The notes under the pieces were generated by a model that was not told where the DNA came from, made no database searches, and worked only from the letters and a program-made list of their open reading frames with translations. Positions 1 through 11,779 of a DNA stretch of 64,000 nt are shown here, in pieces. Numbering within the stretch: the first letter of the stretch is position 1; each line of letters opens with the position of its first letter. The stretch spans positions 5,938,417 through 6,002,416 of the forward strand of contig OW203997.1 in assembly GCA_934047225.1 (NCBI GenBank). The letters are read 5' to 3'. The position numbers and the translations under genes are program-made. The DNA comes from Ypsolopha sequella. Lineage: Eukaryota > Arthropoda > Insecta > Lepidoptera > Ypsolophidae.

Positions 1-341
1 GTGGTAGGTAGTAGGTATACAAATAATGAGCAAACAGTTGATAATCCGCAACGAGGACCAATAAATACCCAGATTTCTTTAAGAGGATGGCATACACTAG
101 CAACTTCTGGCAAAGACCTTATTTTCTTTTCATAAAAATGTATTATTGATAATAATAAAATTACTAATAAACGTCCTTAATATTTATTTTTTCATTTTTC
201 CAAAACATAAATTCAACATAATATTTCAAAATATATTTGGTTACTTTCCTCTAATCTAAAAATTGGTTTTCATACCTACGTCTTATTTACAAACATAGTG
301 CTGTCTGTATAGTATTTTATCAATCGACATAAACTAATTAA

Positions 342-782
342 GAGGATGGCATACCCTAGCAACTTTTTTTATTAAGTCTAATGGCAAATACCTTTTTTGC
401 TTTTCATAGAGGCGATTATAATATATGTTGGCTCTTTGGCCTCTTGTACTTGGATGCGTAATACTAGTGATCACGCATCGAAACAACAAAGTGGTGTGTT
501 TTTAGCTAATACTGAAATATTTTGTAGGGAAAAAATATTGGATTTAGGTAACATCCCTTCATATTAATGCCTATTTTATAAAAAAAAAAAACAAAAAAAA
601 GAGGGTGGAAAACATTTTTTTTTGACAAAAGTATAAACTTTAAAACATTGTTTATAGGTGGAATCCCTAGTTAAAAGATCGATAAATCAAATATATTTTC
701 TTCAATATGAGGAGAGACCTAGTTTCTTCCAATGAACCTTTGAAAACCTGGTGTTGTTGATGTTCTAGCGTCAGGTGTCCCG
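342..782 (+). mobile_element. TTAA-bounded repeat, copy 1
   Basis: Starts GAGGATGGCATACCCTAGCA right after TTAA (338-341) and ends GCGTCAGGTGTCCCG right before TTAA (783-786). Same junctions as 26140-26632 and, with divergence, 26904-27412. A related left-end fragment lies at 83-137 after another TTAA. TTAA on both sides would fit piggyBac-like insertion, but the two ends are not convincing inverted repeats. Confidence 0.55.
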
Positions 783-786
783 TTAA

Positions 787-1441
787 GGGAGAGACCTAGT
801 TTCTTCCAATGAACCCTTGAAAACCTGGTGTTGTTGATGTTCTAGTTCATGATGTGTATTTTAGTACGAATGTAGTTATAGAGGAAAATTACCAAATATG
901 GAATAGTATCCCTAATATGGAATACCACCATTTCTCTAAAACTAACACTTCAAGATGCAATTCAAAGTAATTTTTTATCTCATTCACTCACTTAAGTGTC
1001 GCACTTATTTTGTCAGACCAGTCAGGTCACATAACACTTTTTGGTGCGCGGTGTGCCTATGGTAGGCGTTTTGTGGTTTTCTCAAGATAAGTCCAGAGTT
1101 TGACACTCGAATTTGTGATTTTTGTAAAGAGATTAAGATTCTCAGTGTTTTTTTCCAAAATTTTCTTACTTTTTCTTTTTTTTCTATATAGGAATCACGT
1201 ATATTTTTCTAATATTCCATGATTGGGTATCTATTCCATAAATAGCTACCATTTTGATAATTGGATTTTTGAAAAATAAAAAATTGTTTACTAATAATAA
1301 AATCAAAAAACAAATACTAATAAAACGAATAATTTGATCGATAAATCAATTATATTTTCTTCAATATGAGAAGAGACCTAGTTTCTTCCAATGGACCCTT
1401 GAAAACCTGGTGTTGTTGATGTTCTAGCGTCAGGTGTCCCG
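787..1441 (+). repeat. Rearranged relative of the TTAA-bounded repeat
   Basis: 787-846 repeats the right end (GAGAGACCTAGTTTCTTCC ... GTTGATGTTCTAG), and 1331-1441 repeats it again, ending GGTGTCCCG before TTAA (1442-1445). The middle (847-1330) has no counterpart in other copies. Confidence 0.45.
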
Positions 1442-1654
1442 TTAATGAAAATTATTTCATTTTAAATGTAGTTATACAAATTGTACCTTTTTAGGTTTCC
1501 AAGTGAATATATTTAAAGGAGAAATGAGTAGAAAATGTATAAGCTGCTGGATATCAAGAGTATCTGAAACTATTTGTTTCGTTCGACAACAACGACGACT
1601 CATAGACTTCAACGCTAAGATAAAAACATGAAATTTATAATATAACTATCTGTA

Positions 1655-2575
1655 TAGGGTGCCGAGGTGCACGAAGAATAGTATAATTTTACTTTTAGTC
1701 AAGATACAATAAAAGAAACCGACTGCAGGGTTGCCAGATATCAGCTACCTCAATTCGCCTAATTTTGACTACCGAGTAGCCTAAATCGCCTAATTATTTA
1801 TTTTTGTCGAGTAGCCTAATTCGCCTAACATTTTGAGCTATGTAGCCTAAATTTAGCCCAAATAATGAAGAAACGTACAGTGCAACTATAAAGTCATAAA
1901 ATGAATAGGGGCCCCACTTTCTTAAAATGTGAGTTAAAATGAGTTAGAAAGATTGTTTTCTCTATGATAAACGCGTTTGTCTATCTCACTCCTACAAATT
2001 TAGTGGACGTAATGGAACGCAAGCAGCGTGAAAGAACTGCGGACGTACTATATTACGGTTTGTTACAAGCATTTTATGGAATTATTCAATAAATTTGCAG
2101 TAATCCTGAAATAGCCTAAATCGCCTGTTCTTTTTTCTTAGGGAGCCTAAATGGCTACTGGTAGCCAATCTGATTTTTTGGTCGCCATTTGACCCCCTAA
2201 GGTAGCCTAAATAGCGATAATTCGCCTAATCTGGCACCACTGACCGACTGACTCGCGTGCGATTGTCACTTTTTATTTCCTTCTTATTTTTTATTATGTA
2301 CAGGAAAAGCAAGTGGCCTGTATCATTTTTCGAGTTTTATGTCGAGTTCGCAAAATAATACTGGCCACTTGGCCACTTGCTCATTCCTTATGTTATTTAA
2401 AAAAAAAACAGCACGTTAACAATGGATTTGCATATACTTTTTCTGCCCGCTCAATGAATTTTCATACACTTTTCCCGCCCGCATATTTGATGACAGTAAT
2501 GACGTATTTTCTGCATCGTTTTCAAAAAAGTAAGAAGGTACTTTCGGAGCAGGTGTAGTATAAATAATTTTTTGA
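1655..2575 (+). repeat. Interspersed repeat R, copy 1 (interrupted by the hAT-type element)
   Basis: AGTATAATTTTACTTTTAGT at about 1680 and, after the insertion, GCAAGTGGCC... to GTAGTATAAATAA at about 2570. Colinear with 10510-11045 and with a minus copy at 43.6-44.25 kb. Confidence 0.75.
1726..2242. mobile_element. hAT-type non-autonomous element (family B)
   Basis: 517 bp with ends CAGGGTTGCCAGAT / ATCTGGCACCACTG and an exact 8-bp duplication ACCGACTG (1718-1725, 2243-2250). The interior is full of TAGCCTAAATCGCC-like repeats in both orientations, the subterminal repeat pattern typical of hAT elements. No transposase. The uninterrupted site survives in the paralogous repeat at 10.7 kb. 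Confidence 0.92.
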
Positions 2576-2611
2576 AACCCAATCCCTGTTTTGTATCTCT
2601 TTTTAAGGTCC

Positions 2612-2716
2612 CATTAGTAACTAAAAGGTACAAAAGAAACCTTTGTGGTGAGTCTTGTCCGTCCGTCCGTCCGTGTATGTCACAGCCTCATACATAACTT
2701 TAGCACCGTTACCGGT
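2612..2716 (-). repeat. Fragment of the AACCGGCCAAGTGCGA repeat family
   Basis: Minus-strand 3' part: (GTCC)n at 2658-2674 then CACAGCCTCATACATAACTT, the complement of the ends at 29.3, 39.1 and 58.3 kb. Confidence 0.6.
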
Positions 2717-2717
2717 C

Positions 2718-3074
2718 GGCCACAGCTTCAGGCTTCGAGAGGCGCGCCGAGCGGTTCTTCTTACGACGGCGCCGGCGGAGAGAACAAATGTATGAAGTTA
2801 TATAGAGCCAGCCATGGGTCGCCGCTTGCGCGTCTTGTCCGGCTTCGAGTGACTTGCGCTCTCAGGACGGCAGTGTGCGGGGAGGCGAGCGGTTGAAACA
2901 GTGATTGAGCGCACAGGACGAACCTAGTGTCGAGCGCTTTGAGAGAGAGAGAGAGCGCGCTATACATCCGATGCGGTGGAAGGCGCCGACGGGTGTCGTG
3001 GCAGGGCAAAGCACGTCGCAAAAACCGCCTGGAAGCGCAGCAAGTAGCGCCGCCAAAAGCCTGAAGCTGTGGCC
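2718..3074. mobile_element. GC-rich inverted-repeat element
   Basis: 357 bp, much richer in GC than its surroundings. A perfect 18-bp inverted repeat (GGCCACAGCTTCAGGCTT) marks 2718-2735 and 3057-3074. It contains a GAGAGAGA run near 2941. It looks promoter-like in composition, but the terminal inverted repeats favour a mobile element. No target duplication could be fixed. Confidence 0.55.
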
Positions 3075-3531
3075 CTGGATAAAGATAAAGACTCGAGCTA
3101 GGTATCATACCTGTGTAAAGTCAATTTCTGCGAGTTTTCCCGAGCAAATCGCTCATCTAGTCTTGCTTTGTACAGTGAAGATCACATCAAGTTATACACA
3201 TTGGACTTTGTACCTATATCTTATATCCTTCACTATAGGGGCTAATGTAGTACTGCACCTGTATAGCTTGACGTGGTCTTGACTGTACAAGTTTGTAAAT
3301 TTCGAATCAATTTCCACCACGGCTATGATTTCCACATAGAATTTTATAAATGTCAGCGCATGACGTAAACAGGAATGAGTTCATTCCGTTTTGTTTGATA
3401 CTTATCTTCATGGATATAAACCCAACGACAAGATAAAATCAACCTTTTAATAAAACAGAAAAGAGAAACTAATAGTAAATTCTTAGAAATGAGTAAATTC
3501 TAATAAATGTAGGAACCTACTTTGAAATACA

Positions 3532-3722
3532 GTAGGGCCTCGATAATCCGAACACCCAAAATTCAGATGTACGAAGCGTTCAGATTATAGTATGTTGATA
3601 TTTTGAATGGTCAATCAAAAGACGCAGAGCCAAGTGGCACTGCGAGTTGCTGAATAACGGCAGTTCCCCGGGGGTGGGGGGGTCTTCGTATTAGCAGGGG
3701 TTCGGACTATCGTGGCTCTTAC
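3532..3722. mobile_element. Possible pogo/Tigger-like short element
   Basis: Left end CAGTAGGGCCTCGATAATCC and right end GACTATCGTGGCTCTTAC are imperfect inverted repeats; the CTCGATAATCCGAAC start is familiar from pogo/Tigger-like ends. The target duplication is unclear. Confidence 0.35.
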
Positions 3723-3788
3723 GAAGTGGCACTTTCTATAATATAAATGAAGTTGAAATTCTACAATATAACACAGAATTATATTATT

Positions 3789-4185
3789 AGGTCTTTACAT
3801 TTCCGTTTTCTATAGAGAATTTGAATAAAACTCAGTTTTCAGTACTAATATTTTTGCATTTTTTTAGGAATGACAATTCTAAATGATGTTATTTCTTTTG
3901 TTTACGAATGAGACATTAAGCTAACACATTTGAAAAGTGTCAGCTGTAAACAATTAATTCGAATCTTATCATGGACGTGGATGGCATTTAGGACGAACTG
4001 TTTTTGATGATTTAATTTTTATAACCAAACTGAAAATAAAAACAATATTTAATACGTAGATGTAAAACCTTGAAATCAATTTTCAAACAAAAAAAACAAT
4101 TAATTGAAATAGCTATGGAATTACAGGAATTATGAACTCATAAATCTGTAAAAAAAAAAAACGGCTATTTCATATGTAAAGACCT
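3789..4185. mobile_element. AGGTCTTTAC inverted-repeat element, copy 1
   Basis: Ends AGGTCTTTACATTTCCG / GGCTATTTCATATGTAAAGACCT (inverted). Colinear with 22576-22990 and 57605-58010. About 400 bp, no ORF. Confidence 0.65.
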
Positions 4186-4189
4186 ATTA

Positions 4190-6010
4190 TTATTGCTCGT
4201 TTAAACTTTGGAGGGGATGTATATAGGTATACATTAATATGTAATACTAACTACTTAACTGTATGTAGATGTTATTAAAAGTTAATATTGATACTAAATA
4301 AATAAATTATCTCTTATTTGGCACTACCCAACCAGCAATTTGGCCCTATAACCAAACTTTATATCTCAACAAAACTGGGTAAACGATGTATAAAGGTTTT
4401 GGCGGCGACTGATTGTTGAGTAAAAGCGTTTGACATTACATTTTGGCTCTATAAGTTTATACAGCAAAAACGACCTATTAAGAATTGATGTAAAGGTTTA
4501 CTTCGCGACTTTATATAGCTGTTAAAGGGCAGTTCGGATTTTCGATTTTTATAAAATAGGGTTCTCTTTTAGGGTTCCGTACATTTGACCAATTATTTTA
4601 AACTAGATATTTACTAAATTTAAGGCAATGCTCTAATTCTGTCAGACATAATCACATTTATGTTGCTCGTAGTCTATTACAAATTAATCATTACCTACAA
4701 AAATCATGAAACAAAACTGCAAAATTAAGTTGGTTGAGTATTTGGGGACGTAACCCTAAAAATACATTATAAATCGGCGTTTTTAGTATTTGTTGTTTAA
4801 TTAAAGAAGTTTCAAATTCCTAACCGCTTTGGCCTTTGATATAGACCCTGTAACAAAAATGGTCTAAAAATGGCAACTTTGAAAGCCCCCAATACTTAAT
4901 TTTTTAATATAAAAAATAATAAATACATATAAATATACTCTACTTAACGAGCTCTAGACAATGACAGCCCACATGCTAGTGAACGAAAAAATTTTTTTTT
5001 TCTTCTCCGTTTTTATGTATGAGGCAGCCCCCCTGAAAAGTAATTTAATTACATTTTAAATTCAAAATTCGGTTTTGAGTCAATATTTCAGGTTTCTATC
5101 TCATTCCGTCTAAGAGCTAGAGACTCCGATTTGCCCTTTATATAACTTGTCAATTCCCATGGCTTAATTTCTAAGATATTTTTTTTTAATTTTTTTCAGA
5201 GAATTTAGGTACTTCATTTTAGGACATAGTTTTCATTATTTTGGTATATAAATTAACCATTATTTTTTATGATTTTTTAAAGAATTGTCCTATGACCTTG
5301 TCACTTGAGAATTTTAGACATTATACTGATTGTGATTGCTTATAAAAAAAGTGGTCTGTATCTGTCTGTCTACTCATCTGTCATCTAGCTGTCAAATTAG
5401 TCTGAAGCAAATTATTATAAAATTTATCTTGATAGCAAAGGACACATTTCTAAACAGCCATTACTCAAGTGACGTCACACGAGGGCAAATGGAAGTTGCA
5501 GCTTTTTCGTAAAAATATTCATCATGAGGTTTTTTAGACCACAAGTTCTAAAATACGGCTTATTAAGGCGATTACTGTCGCCAAATTAGCAGCTCGATGT
5601 TTGTCTGTATGAATATCGACGGAAACGACATTGAAATAACGTTCAAATCAGTGCACAATGCGTGGTGGCTGTTACGACGCTCGCTGCGTCCTTGAAAGGG
5701 CAAAATAGGAGAAAATAATACTTTTCACATGGGCGTTTTTTAGACCAAAACTTTGAAAATGCGGCTCATTAAACCTAAATCTCGAAATGGTTTTCGAATT
5801 AACACACCTTAACATAATTTAATCTATGCCAATTACAGGACCACAACAGCTATTTAAAATTGAACACAAACGAGAAATTAAAAAAAAAAAGTTTTTTTTA
5901 AATATATTAACATTCAATATAGATTGTAGGTATTAAAAAGCTGACTGTACGAATATATAGCTTGGCTATATTTACTTGCATCAATTTCGAGAAATCCTCA
6001 AAAAATCAAC
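4190..6010. other. Intergenic, no gene seen
   Basis: AT-rich sequence with old repeat-like phrases (AAAAATGCGGCTCATTAAAC near 5755, a related TTCTAAAATACGGCTTATTA near 5546). No ORF of interest. Confidence 0.5.
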
Positions 6011-6014
6011 CAAT

Positions 6015-6150
6015 CAATCAATAAATAAACACTTTATTGCACAGAAAATTTGAATAAAACACAGAGAACGGGATAACACAGAAGGCAAGGGTGGACTTAT
6101 TTCTTAAAGAGATTTCTACCAGTCAACCGAAGGTATAGAGAGAAAAGAAA
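6015..6150 (-). repeat. LINE 3' tail (CR1/Jockey-like), minus strand
   Basis: On the minus strand: GGTTGACTGGTAGAAATC ... AAATAAGTCCACC ... TGCAATAAAGTG, ending in (ATTG)n. I recognise this as the 3' UTR of a common moth LINE, 5' truncated. Confidence 0.55.
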
Positions 6151-6231
6151 ATTTTACAAACATTAGCGTACTTGTGCAAAAAGAATAATAATCTTCTTCA
6201 ACCCTAATATTTAAATGTATTCGTATTGTGT

Positions 6232-6285
6232 GGTCGTACGGAACCCTTTCTGCGCGACTCCGACTCGCACTTGGCTGGTTTTTAT
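6232..6285 (-). repeat. AACCGGCCAAGTGCGA-type repeat, left-end fragment
   Basis: Complement of the left end: CGTACGGAACCC then CGACTCCGACTCGCACTTGG. Confidence 0.5.
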
Positions 6286-6588
6286 AAAACAATTCAATGC
6301 TTTAAACGAAATCACTATTTTGTTTGTTATTTTCCGATTACTATACACGTATCGTCGTCGTCGCTCCGTGAACGTTTTGCCCTGATTAAGGCAATAGGTA
6401 CGTAATGACTTGATTTGATTACTAATTAATTATTATTAATTTAAATAAATTTTAACGTCGAAAAGTTTATGTAACTTAAACACGAAAAAAACATAGAAGA
6501 CGCGTTTCTAACAATTTGTCATTAGAAAATGGTACCAGACACTCAAAAAGGCAAGAGGCTGCGACACTGGGCTAGCCCTGATTGAACG

Positions 6589-6990
6589 ACAGAGACAGTG
6601 AACGCCATTGGAGCCGTCGCTATACTAAACATGGAGACTGTGAACGCCATTGGAGAGGTCGCTTTACTAAATATGGAGACTGTGAACGCCATTGGAGAGG
6701 TCGCTATACTGAAAATGGCAGTGGCGTGCATAGAACTTTTTTTCGGAAAAGTAATCAGAAGGTCAAGTTTGACAATAAAAAAAAAAAAATTTGAAAAAAA
6801 AAGTTGTTATGAAAATTTTCACTCTAGGGTAGACAGTACCTACCCTGGCGTCATACAAACTTTTTTTTTTCAAAGTGTTATTTAAATTTTTTCATATTTT
6901 TTTTATTGTCAAATCCTTCTGATCACTTTTCCGGAAAAAAGTTCTATGCACGCCACTAGAACATGGAGACAGTGAACGCCATCGGAGCCC
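6589..6990 (+). repeat. 42-bp minisatellite interrupted by a hAT-type element
   Basis: Units begin ATGGAGACTGTGAACGCC at 6631 and 6673, with a divergent unit before 6631 and a further unit starting at 6715. That last unit is cut by the miniature element and resumes at 6963. The 42-bp period is a multiple of three, giving a repeated peptide (METVNAIGEVALLN) in one frame, but nothing suggests a real gene. A stray fragment recurs near 7905-7925. Confidence 0.8.
6719..6958. mobile_element. hAT-type miniature element (family A, copy 1)
   Basis: 240 bp, ends CAGTGGCGTGCATAGAAC / GTTCTATGCACGCCACTA, same family as 36735-38596. The flanking 8-mers GAAAATGG (6711-6718) and GAACATGG (6959-6966) match at 7 of 8 positions. 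It interrupts a 42-bp minisatellite. Confidence 0.88.
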
Positions 6991-7355
6991 ACATCATACG
7001 GGGGGTCTCACTTGACCACGTGACTCGCGATAAATACCTACCGCGACGCAACCCGTCGTCGGCACTGGAGTCAGTCGAGTGTTACCCATACTCACGCTCT
7101 GTGATACACTTTCTCACTTGTACCTACGCGTCTCGACTTTTCATGTTCTATTCTGGCTATGGATAGTCAAAGAAAGCTTACATACATACTTGATACTACT
7201 TTTATTAGGTTCTCAAAATATAAATATATAAATAATTTACTCTCAGTCAAGATGCATGTCAGGTCTATTTATCAATATACAATACAGTTGTCGTATATAA
7301 TGTATGAGTAATAAAACAAAATATTACATCATTCATTTATAAATAATTTTATAAA

Positions 7356-7644
7356 CTAAAATATATGGTGACATTAATTTATGCAGCCAAATTCATAATG
7401 AAGACTCGATAAGATGTCGGTTTCAAGGTTCGATGACCTTTTTTGGGAAATTCAAAAATTATTTCCTTATTTTAAGAAACCCTGTTCCCTACAAACGCAA
7501 GCCTAGCGCTGAGTCAATTACTATGGTAGGTAGGTCAACATACTATTTTGTCAAATTTTCAAAACTTGTTATCGATCCGTGATACTGACCATTTAACAAG
7601 CATCCAGTATGAATTTGGCTGCATAAACACCTTATAAAATACCT
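7356..7644. mobile_element. Inverted-repeat element related to the TACAAGGTGA foldbacks
   Basis: Arms share TTATGCAGCCAAATTCATA. The ends (GGTG... / ...CACCTTATA) and internal layout resemble 45117-45382 but are diverged. Confidence 0.5.
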
Positions 7645-8171
7645 CTTTCACGCGTGCAACCCTACCGAGTGAACAGTGATTTATGACCTTGAGACCGTCA
7701 CAGTAAAAGAAGCTCTAGCGCGTAGTAATTCCATACATTCTCGCTTGCACACACGTGTGGTACCTGACTGTAGGCAATTATAAAAAGTTGCCGAAGGGCG
7801 GGTGCGAGCTAGTTTGTACTTTATTGCTGCTTAGCGAGAGTAGCTATTTATTTCAATGTTTTTGCAAGGTGATTCTTCTGTACGTAGTATTTTATTCTGT
7901 GATCATACTAAACATGGAGACTAAAAAACTGACTAACAGGTGAAGTTAAATAAAAGCTTGTAATAATAATAATAAGTAATGCAAGATGATATAACTTTAT
8001 AATTCTTCATTTAGGTTTATTTAATGCATGGTTGTACTAAAATATGTTTTAGTTCCATATAACAATACGTACAATAATGCAGCCGCGTGCGACCGCGTAA
8101 GTAAAAATTTTAAATATCCTAGTCTAACTAGCCTTGTTGCTAAGTGATAGACGCGACGTGTGATTACCATT

Positions 8172-9092
8172 TTAACCGACTTCTAAAAAGGAGGAGGTTC
8201 TCAATTCGACTGTTTTTTTTGGCGTGCGTGTTACTCGATAACTCTGTTATTTCTGAACGGATTTGAATGATTCTTTTTTTATTTGTAAGAGTTTACTTTC
8301 AGGTAGGTCGCGTTTTGATCATGATCTGAGGAAGGTCTTCAGAGATAGGCAGTGGAACTCCTCAGAAAATGAAAGTATACCACTAGAGATTGAGGCAGTA
8401 GCTTTGTACTAGGATGCTGATTACTTGGAAATCGTCATTTCTCCACCTGACCTTTGATCCTGGCCTCATCACCATAGAACTCCTCAACGAATGAGAACAC
8501 ATAACTCGATATTGCGACAATCACTGTGTTAGGCTGCTGATTGCAGGGTTTTACTTGGAAATTATGAGAATACCCACCTGACCCTCGAAACCTTCGGTAT
8601 TGGCTTCATTACAATAGAACTCGTCGACGGATGACTGCATGTCACTTGGGATTGCGGCAATCAGTTTGTCTCTTAGAATCGATGCAGTTTGTAACTACCA
8701 GGGCATTACCCATATTTCACAATCTAACCTGTCAACACTAAAATGTGAAATAAAATAAACATTTAACAAAAAAATAATAACCGACTCCAAATGTAACTGC
8801 AGTCATGCACTAAATAGTTTAAAATAATTACATAATGACCAATGATGGTACCAAAATAACAATTTTGCAGACTTCTTTCTTAATGAAACATAATGTTATC
8901 CAAAATTTGGCGTATGCCCTACCATATAAAATTTAATATGAGAGCGCCGCCCACTTCTAGAGAACATAATAATATATTATGTTTCAGGAGGAAAGAAATC
9001 GGTAAGTGTTATTTCGCTACCACATCGGTCAGTATACAATAATTATTATAAACTTTTTAGTGATTGACTGCAGTTACATTTGAAGTCGGTTA
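8172..9092. mobile_element. CCGACTTC-type repeat and an inner inverted-repeat element
   Basis: 8172 begins TTTTAACCGACTTCTAAAAA, GGAGGAGGTTCTCAATTC, a phrase very common in Lepidoptera. 8778-9092 is a tight inverted repeat: TAACCGACTCCAAATGTAAC at the left, its complement TTACATTTGAAGTCGGTTA at the right, with a second inner pair (ATGAAACATAATG / CATTATGTTTCA-like). Confidence 0.6.
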
Positions 9093-9099
9093 CAATTTT

Positions 9100-10509
9100 T
9101 TTTGTTAAAAGTTCCATTCCAACTCGCCACAGCAAGGTTATTTGACCGAGTTCACGAGACGAACAAGATTATTGTTGAATGGCAACATTCTTGGTGCAAA
9201 GAATTAATACATTTTTGATTTACCTCGTCCTCGTTCGTAACCTTCCAAAAAGTGTTTTATACCTACTTGTTTATCTATCGTATGATATCGTATCGTATAC
9301 GCGTTCTTCGTTTTGGAAATTACGAATAACAGACCTAATAAAAAATGTTATTTGGTCTGAGTTTAGAATAGGCAACAGCTTGAACAAATACAATCTTTGA
9401 AAGTATAATTTTTAAAATATACGTAGGTATATTTTCAAGGAACCGTTTACAGCTTATGAGAACATGGGTGTTTTTTTCCGTGTGTACAGTACTTGAGGGC
9501 AAAATATCGATTCTATGAAATTAGTTACGCAAGAGGCCGCGGCAGCAGCACATTTGTTTGGAAAACATTTGCCACAGACAGCGCAGCGCACATTATACTG
9601 CGCAATACAGTGCTGCCACCTTTGGGGCATGTTTCGCAATGGAAGTTATATGTTGCCAGCTTAGAAAAAAAAAATACTAAAAGTAGAAATAACGATACCC
9701 TTGCTTAGATGGTATTTGATTTTTCGCTGTTATTGCTTAATAAGTCTTGATCAGATGGACTAATAAACAGATGAAACATAACCCTATCAAAAGCAATTTT
9801 GTTACATACTCGTTTATAACATTATTCATGTTTTTAACTCTAACTATAAGCAATAAAAGTACATATTATTTATTATTATTTTTCTAAAAAATATTTTTTA
9901 TAAACATCGTGTGTTGTTAAATAAAATATGAGATAGATATTTGCATAAAACGTATCAATAATACTCGTCGTCATTACTGTCCTTTAAATTTTCAGGATTA
10001 CGACCGTCCGTATGTCACGGGTCTCTAGAAATCTTGACTTTGCGCAAAATTCTCAAAATATCATGGACTAGCTTCACTTTTAATGCCAAAGTCCTTAAAA
10101 TGGTTAAAAGCAAACGGGAGCTGGTGTCAACTGTCAAAAAATAGAAAAATCGCATCTTTTGGACATTTGTAAAAAGGTTCCCTTTACAAATTTTTAAGGT
10201 TGATCCTCAAGGCCAAGATTCCTCGACAAAGAGCATTTTTTATTAAGCATCACAAATGGACATCAAAGGCTGGACTAAAAAGGTTCAGAAACTTAAAGGA
10301 TACAACAGTTGATCACAAGCAATTTAGCCTATTGACTTCCAAACTTCATTTTGAAGATGGCATCCAGTGATGTTGTAACAAAACCGATTATTGAATAAAA
10401 ATTCAATTAAATTATGTTTTAGGGAGGGTTTTAAACACGAAAAAGAAACAGTTTTTATTTTCTTACCCTAGCGTGTGTATTGTCACTGTCTAGAGCTCAT
10501 TGAGCAGAG
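9100..10509. other. Intergenic, no convincing gene
   Basis: One stretch near 10200-10370 could encode ...SKLHFEDG, faintly like the end of a THAP domain, but lacks the needed cysteines. Nothing else is recognised. Confidence 0.4.
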
Positions 10510-11045
10510 TACAATAGTACATTGTTCACCGAGGGAAGAAAGGGGAAGATTACCAACGAGGGTGTAGTTTGAGGCCCGAGGCGAAGCCAAGGGCCTCAAT
10601 ACACACGGTTTGGGAATCGCACTTTCTCCCGAGTGATACATAGTGCTTTATACTGCACCTGCGAGGAAATAGTATAATTTTACTTTTAATCAAGATACGA
10701 TAAAAGAAACCGACTGACTCGCGTGCCATCGTCACTTTTTATTTCCTTCTTATTTTTTATTATGTACAGGAAAAGCAAGTGGCCAGTATCATTTTTCGAG
10801 GTTTATGTAAGAGTTCGCAAATTAATACTGGCCACTTGGCCACTTGCTCATTCTTTATGTTATTTAAAAAAAAACAGCACGTTAACAATGGATTTTGCAT
10901 ATACTTTTTCTGCCAGCTCAAGCACGTTAACAATGAATTTTCATACACTTTTTCCGCCCGCATATTTGTATGACAGTAATGACGTATTTTCTGCATCGTT
11001 TTCAAAAAAGTAAGAAGGTACTTTCCGAGCAGGGGTAGTATAAAT
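10510..11045 (+). repeat. Interspersed repeat R, copy 2 (uninterrupted)
   Basis: Fullest copy. Contains TTCACCGAGGGAAGAAAGGG, then GTATAATTTTACTTTTAATC, the intact AAACCGACTGACTCGCG site, and CAGCACGTTAACAATG blocks (repeated internally). The short ORFs here are repeat-derived. Confidence 0.75.
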
Positions 11046-11075
11046 ATAATTTTATTGTTTTTTATATTCAAATAT

Positions 11076-11222
11076 AGCGACGGTAGCTCAGGGGTAGAAC
11101 GCTGGTCTCTCAATCTTAACACTCAGGTTCGATCCCCGGTCGGACATGCAAAACGAGTTTTTCGGAATTTATGTGCATTTAATTTGTTCTTACTTAGCAC
11201 TTGCTGAACGGTGAAGGAAAAC
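11076..11222 (+). mobile_element. tRNA-derived SINE
   Basis: Pol III A box TAGCTCAGGGG at 11083 and B box GGTTCGATCC at 11126, followed by a tail region CACTTGCTGAACGGTGAAGG that I recognise from lepidopteran SINEs. It ends in an A-rich stretch and lies about 0.9 kb upstream of the kinase start. Confidence 0.7.
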
Positions 11223-11779
11223 AAAATAAAGGAAAAAATAAAAAGGTAGTTTAGTTTTATACATTTTGTAGGTAAGTAAATGTATGAAATAAAACTACAA
11301 AATTAATTTTATAACCTTTGACAGATTTTAAAATCTCATGAACCTCGATAATGCGTACATCTACAAAGGCATTGCTATGCTGTCTTGAAATTATGTTCAT
11401 ATTTTTCAGGAAATGGGTTACACTCAAGAGTGTCTGTGAGACTCACTTGTTTTATCAAATCACCCCACTCAGTGTTTTACGGCTGTAGTAGACAATACGC
11501 GCTTCTTTTTGTTTTAGACTAGGGACCGATATTCCTGAACACAACCGCAACGGGGGCCTAATGCATGGTTAAGATTCAAATAATTCACTCATCCCACTGC
11601 AGTAAGCCCATTTTCAATAAATAAATAAATAAATGTAAAAGTGAACACATCGATCTAAACCCAATTAATACATAAATAAAAACGGATGGTACACTAATAG
11701 TCCGATACGTATTGTTTTCAAAATATATGTATCTATATGTGTATCGGATTAAAATGGTAGTTTTTGACATAAAATGGAA
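11223..11779. other. Intergenic upstream of Pka-C1
   Basis: AT-rich, with an (AAAT)n run near 11618-11635. No repeat family recognised; may hold distal promoter elements. Confidence 0.4.

Noticed and set aside
2645..3282. Overlapping ORFs on both strands and CpG-rich sequence as a host gene or promoter
   Set aside because: The block has perfect 18-bp terminal inverted repeats and the left flank is a repeat fragment; no domain is recognisable in the ORFs.
6582..6885. ORFs with repeated METVNAIGEVA-like peptide
   Set aside because: They derive from the 42-bp minisatellite and run into a transposable element; no start context or homology.
10080..10380. Possible THAP-domain pseudogene (SKLHFEDG-like end)
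   Set aside because: The metal-binding cysteines are not visible and the match rests on a few residues.
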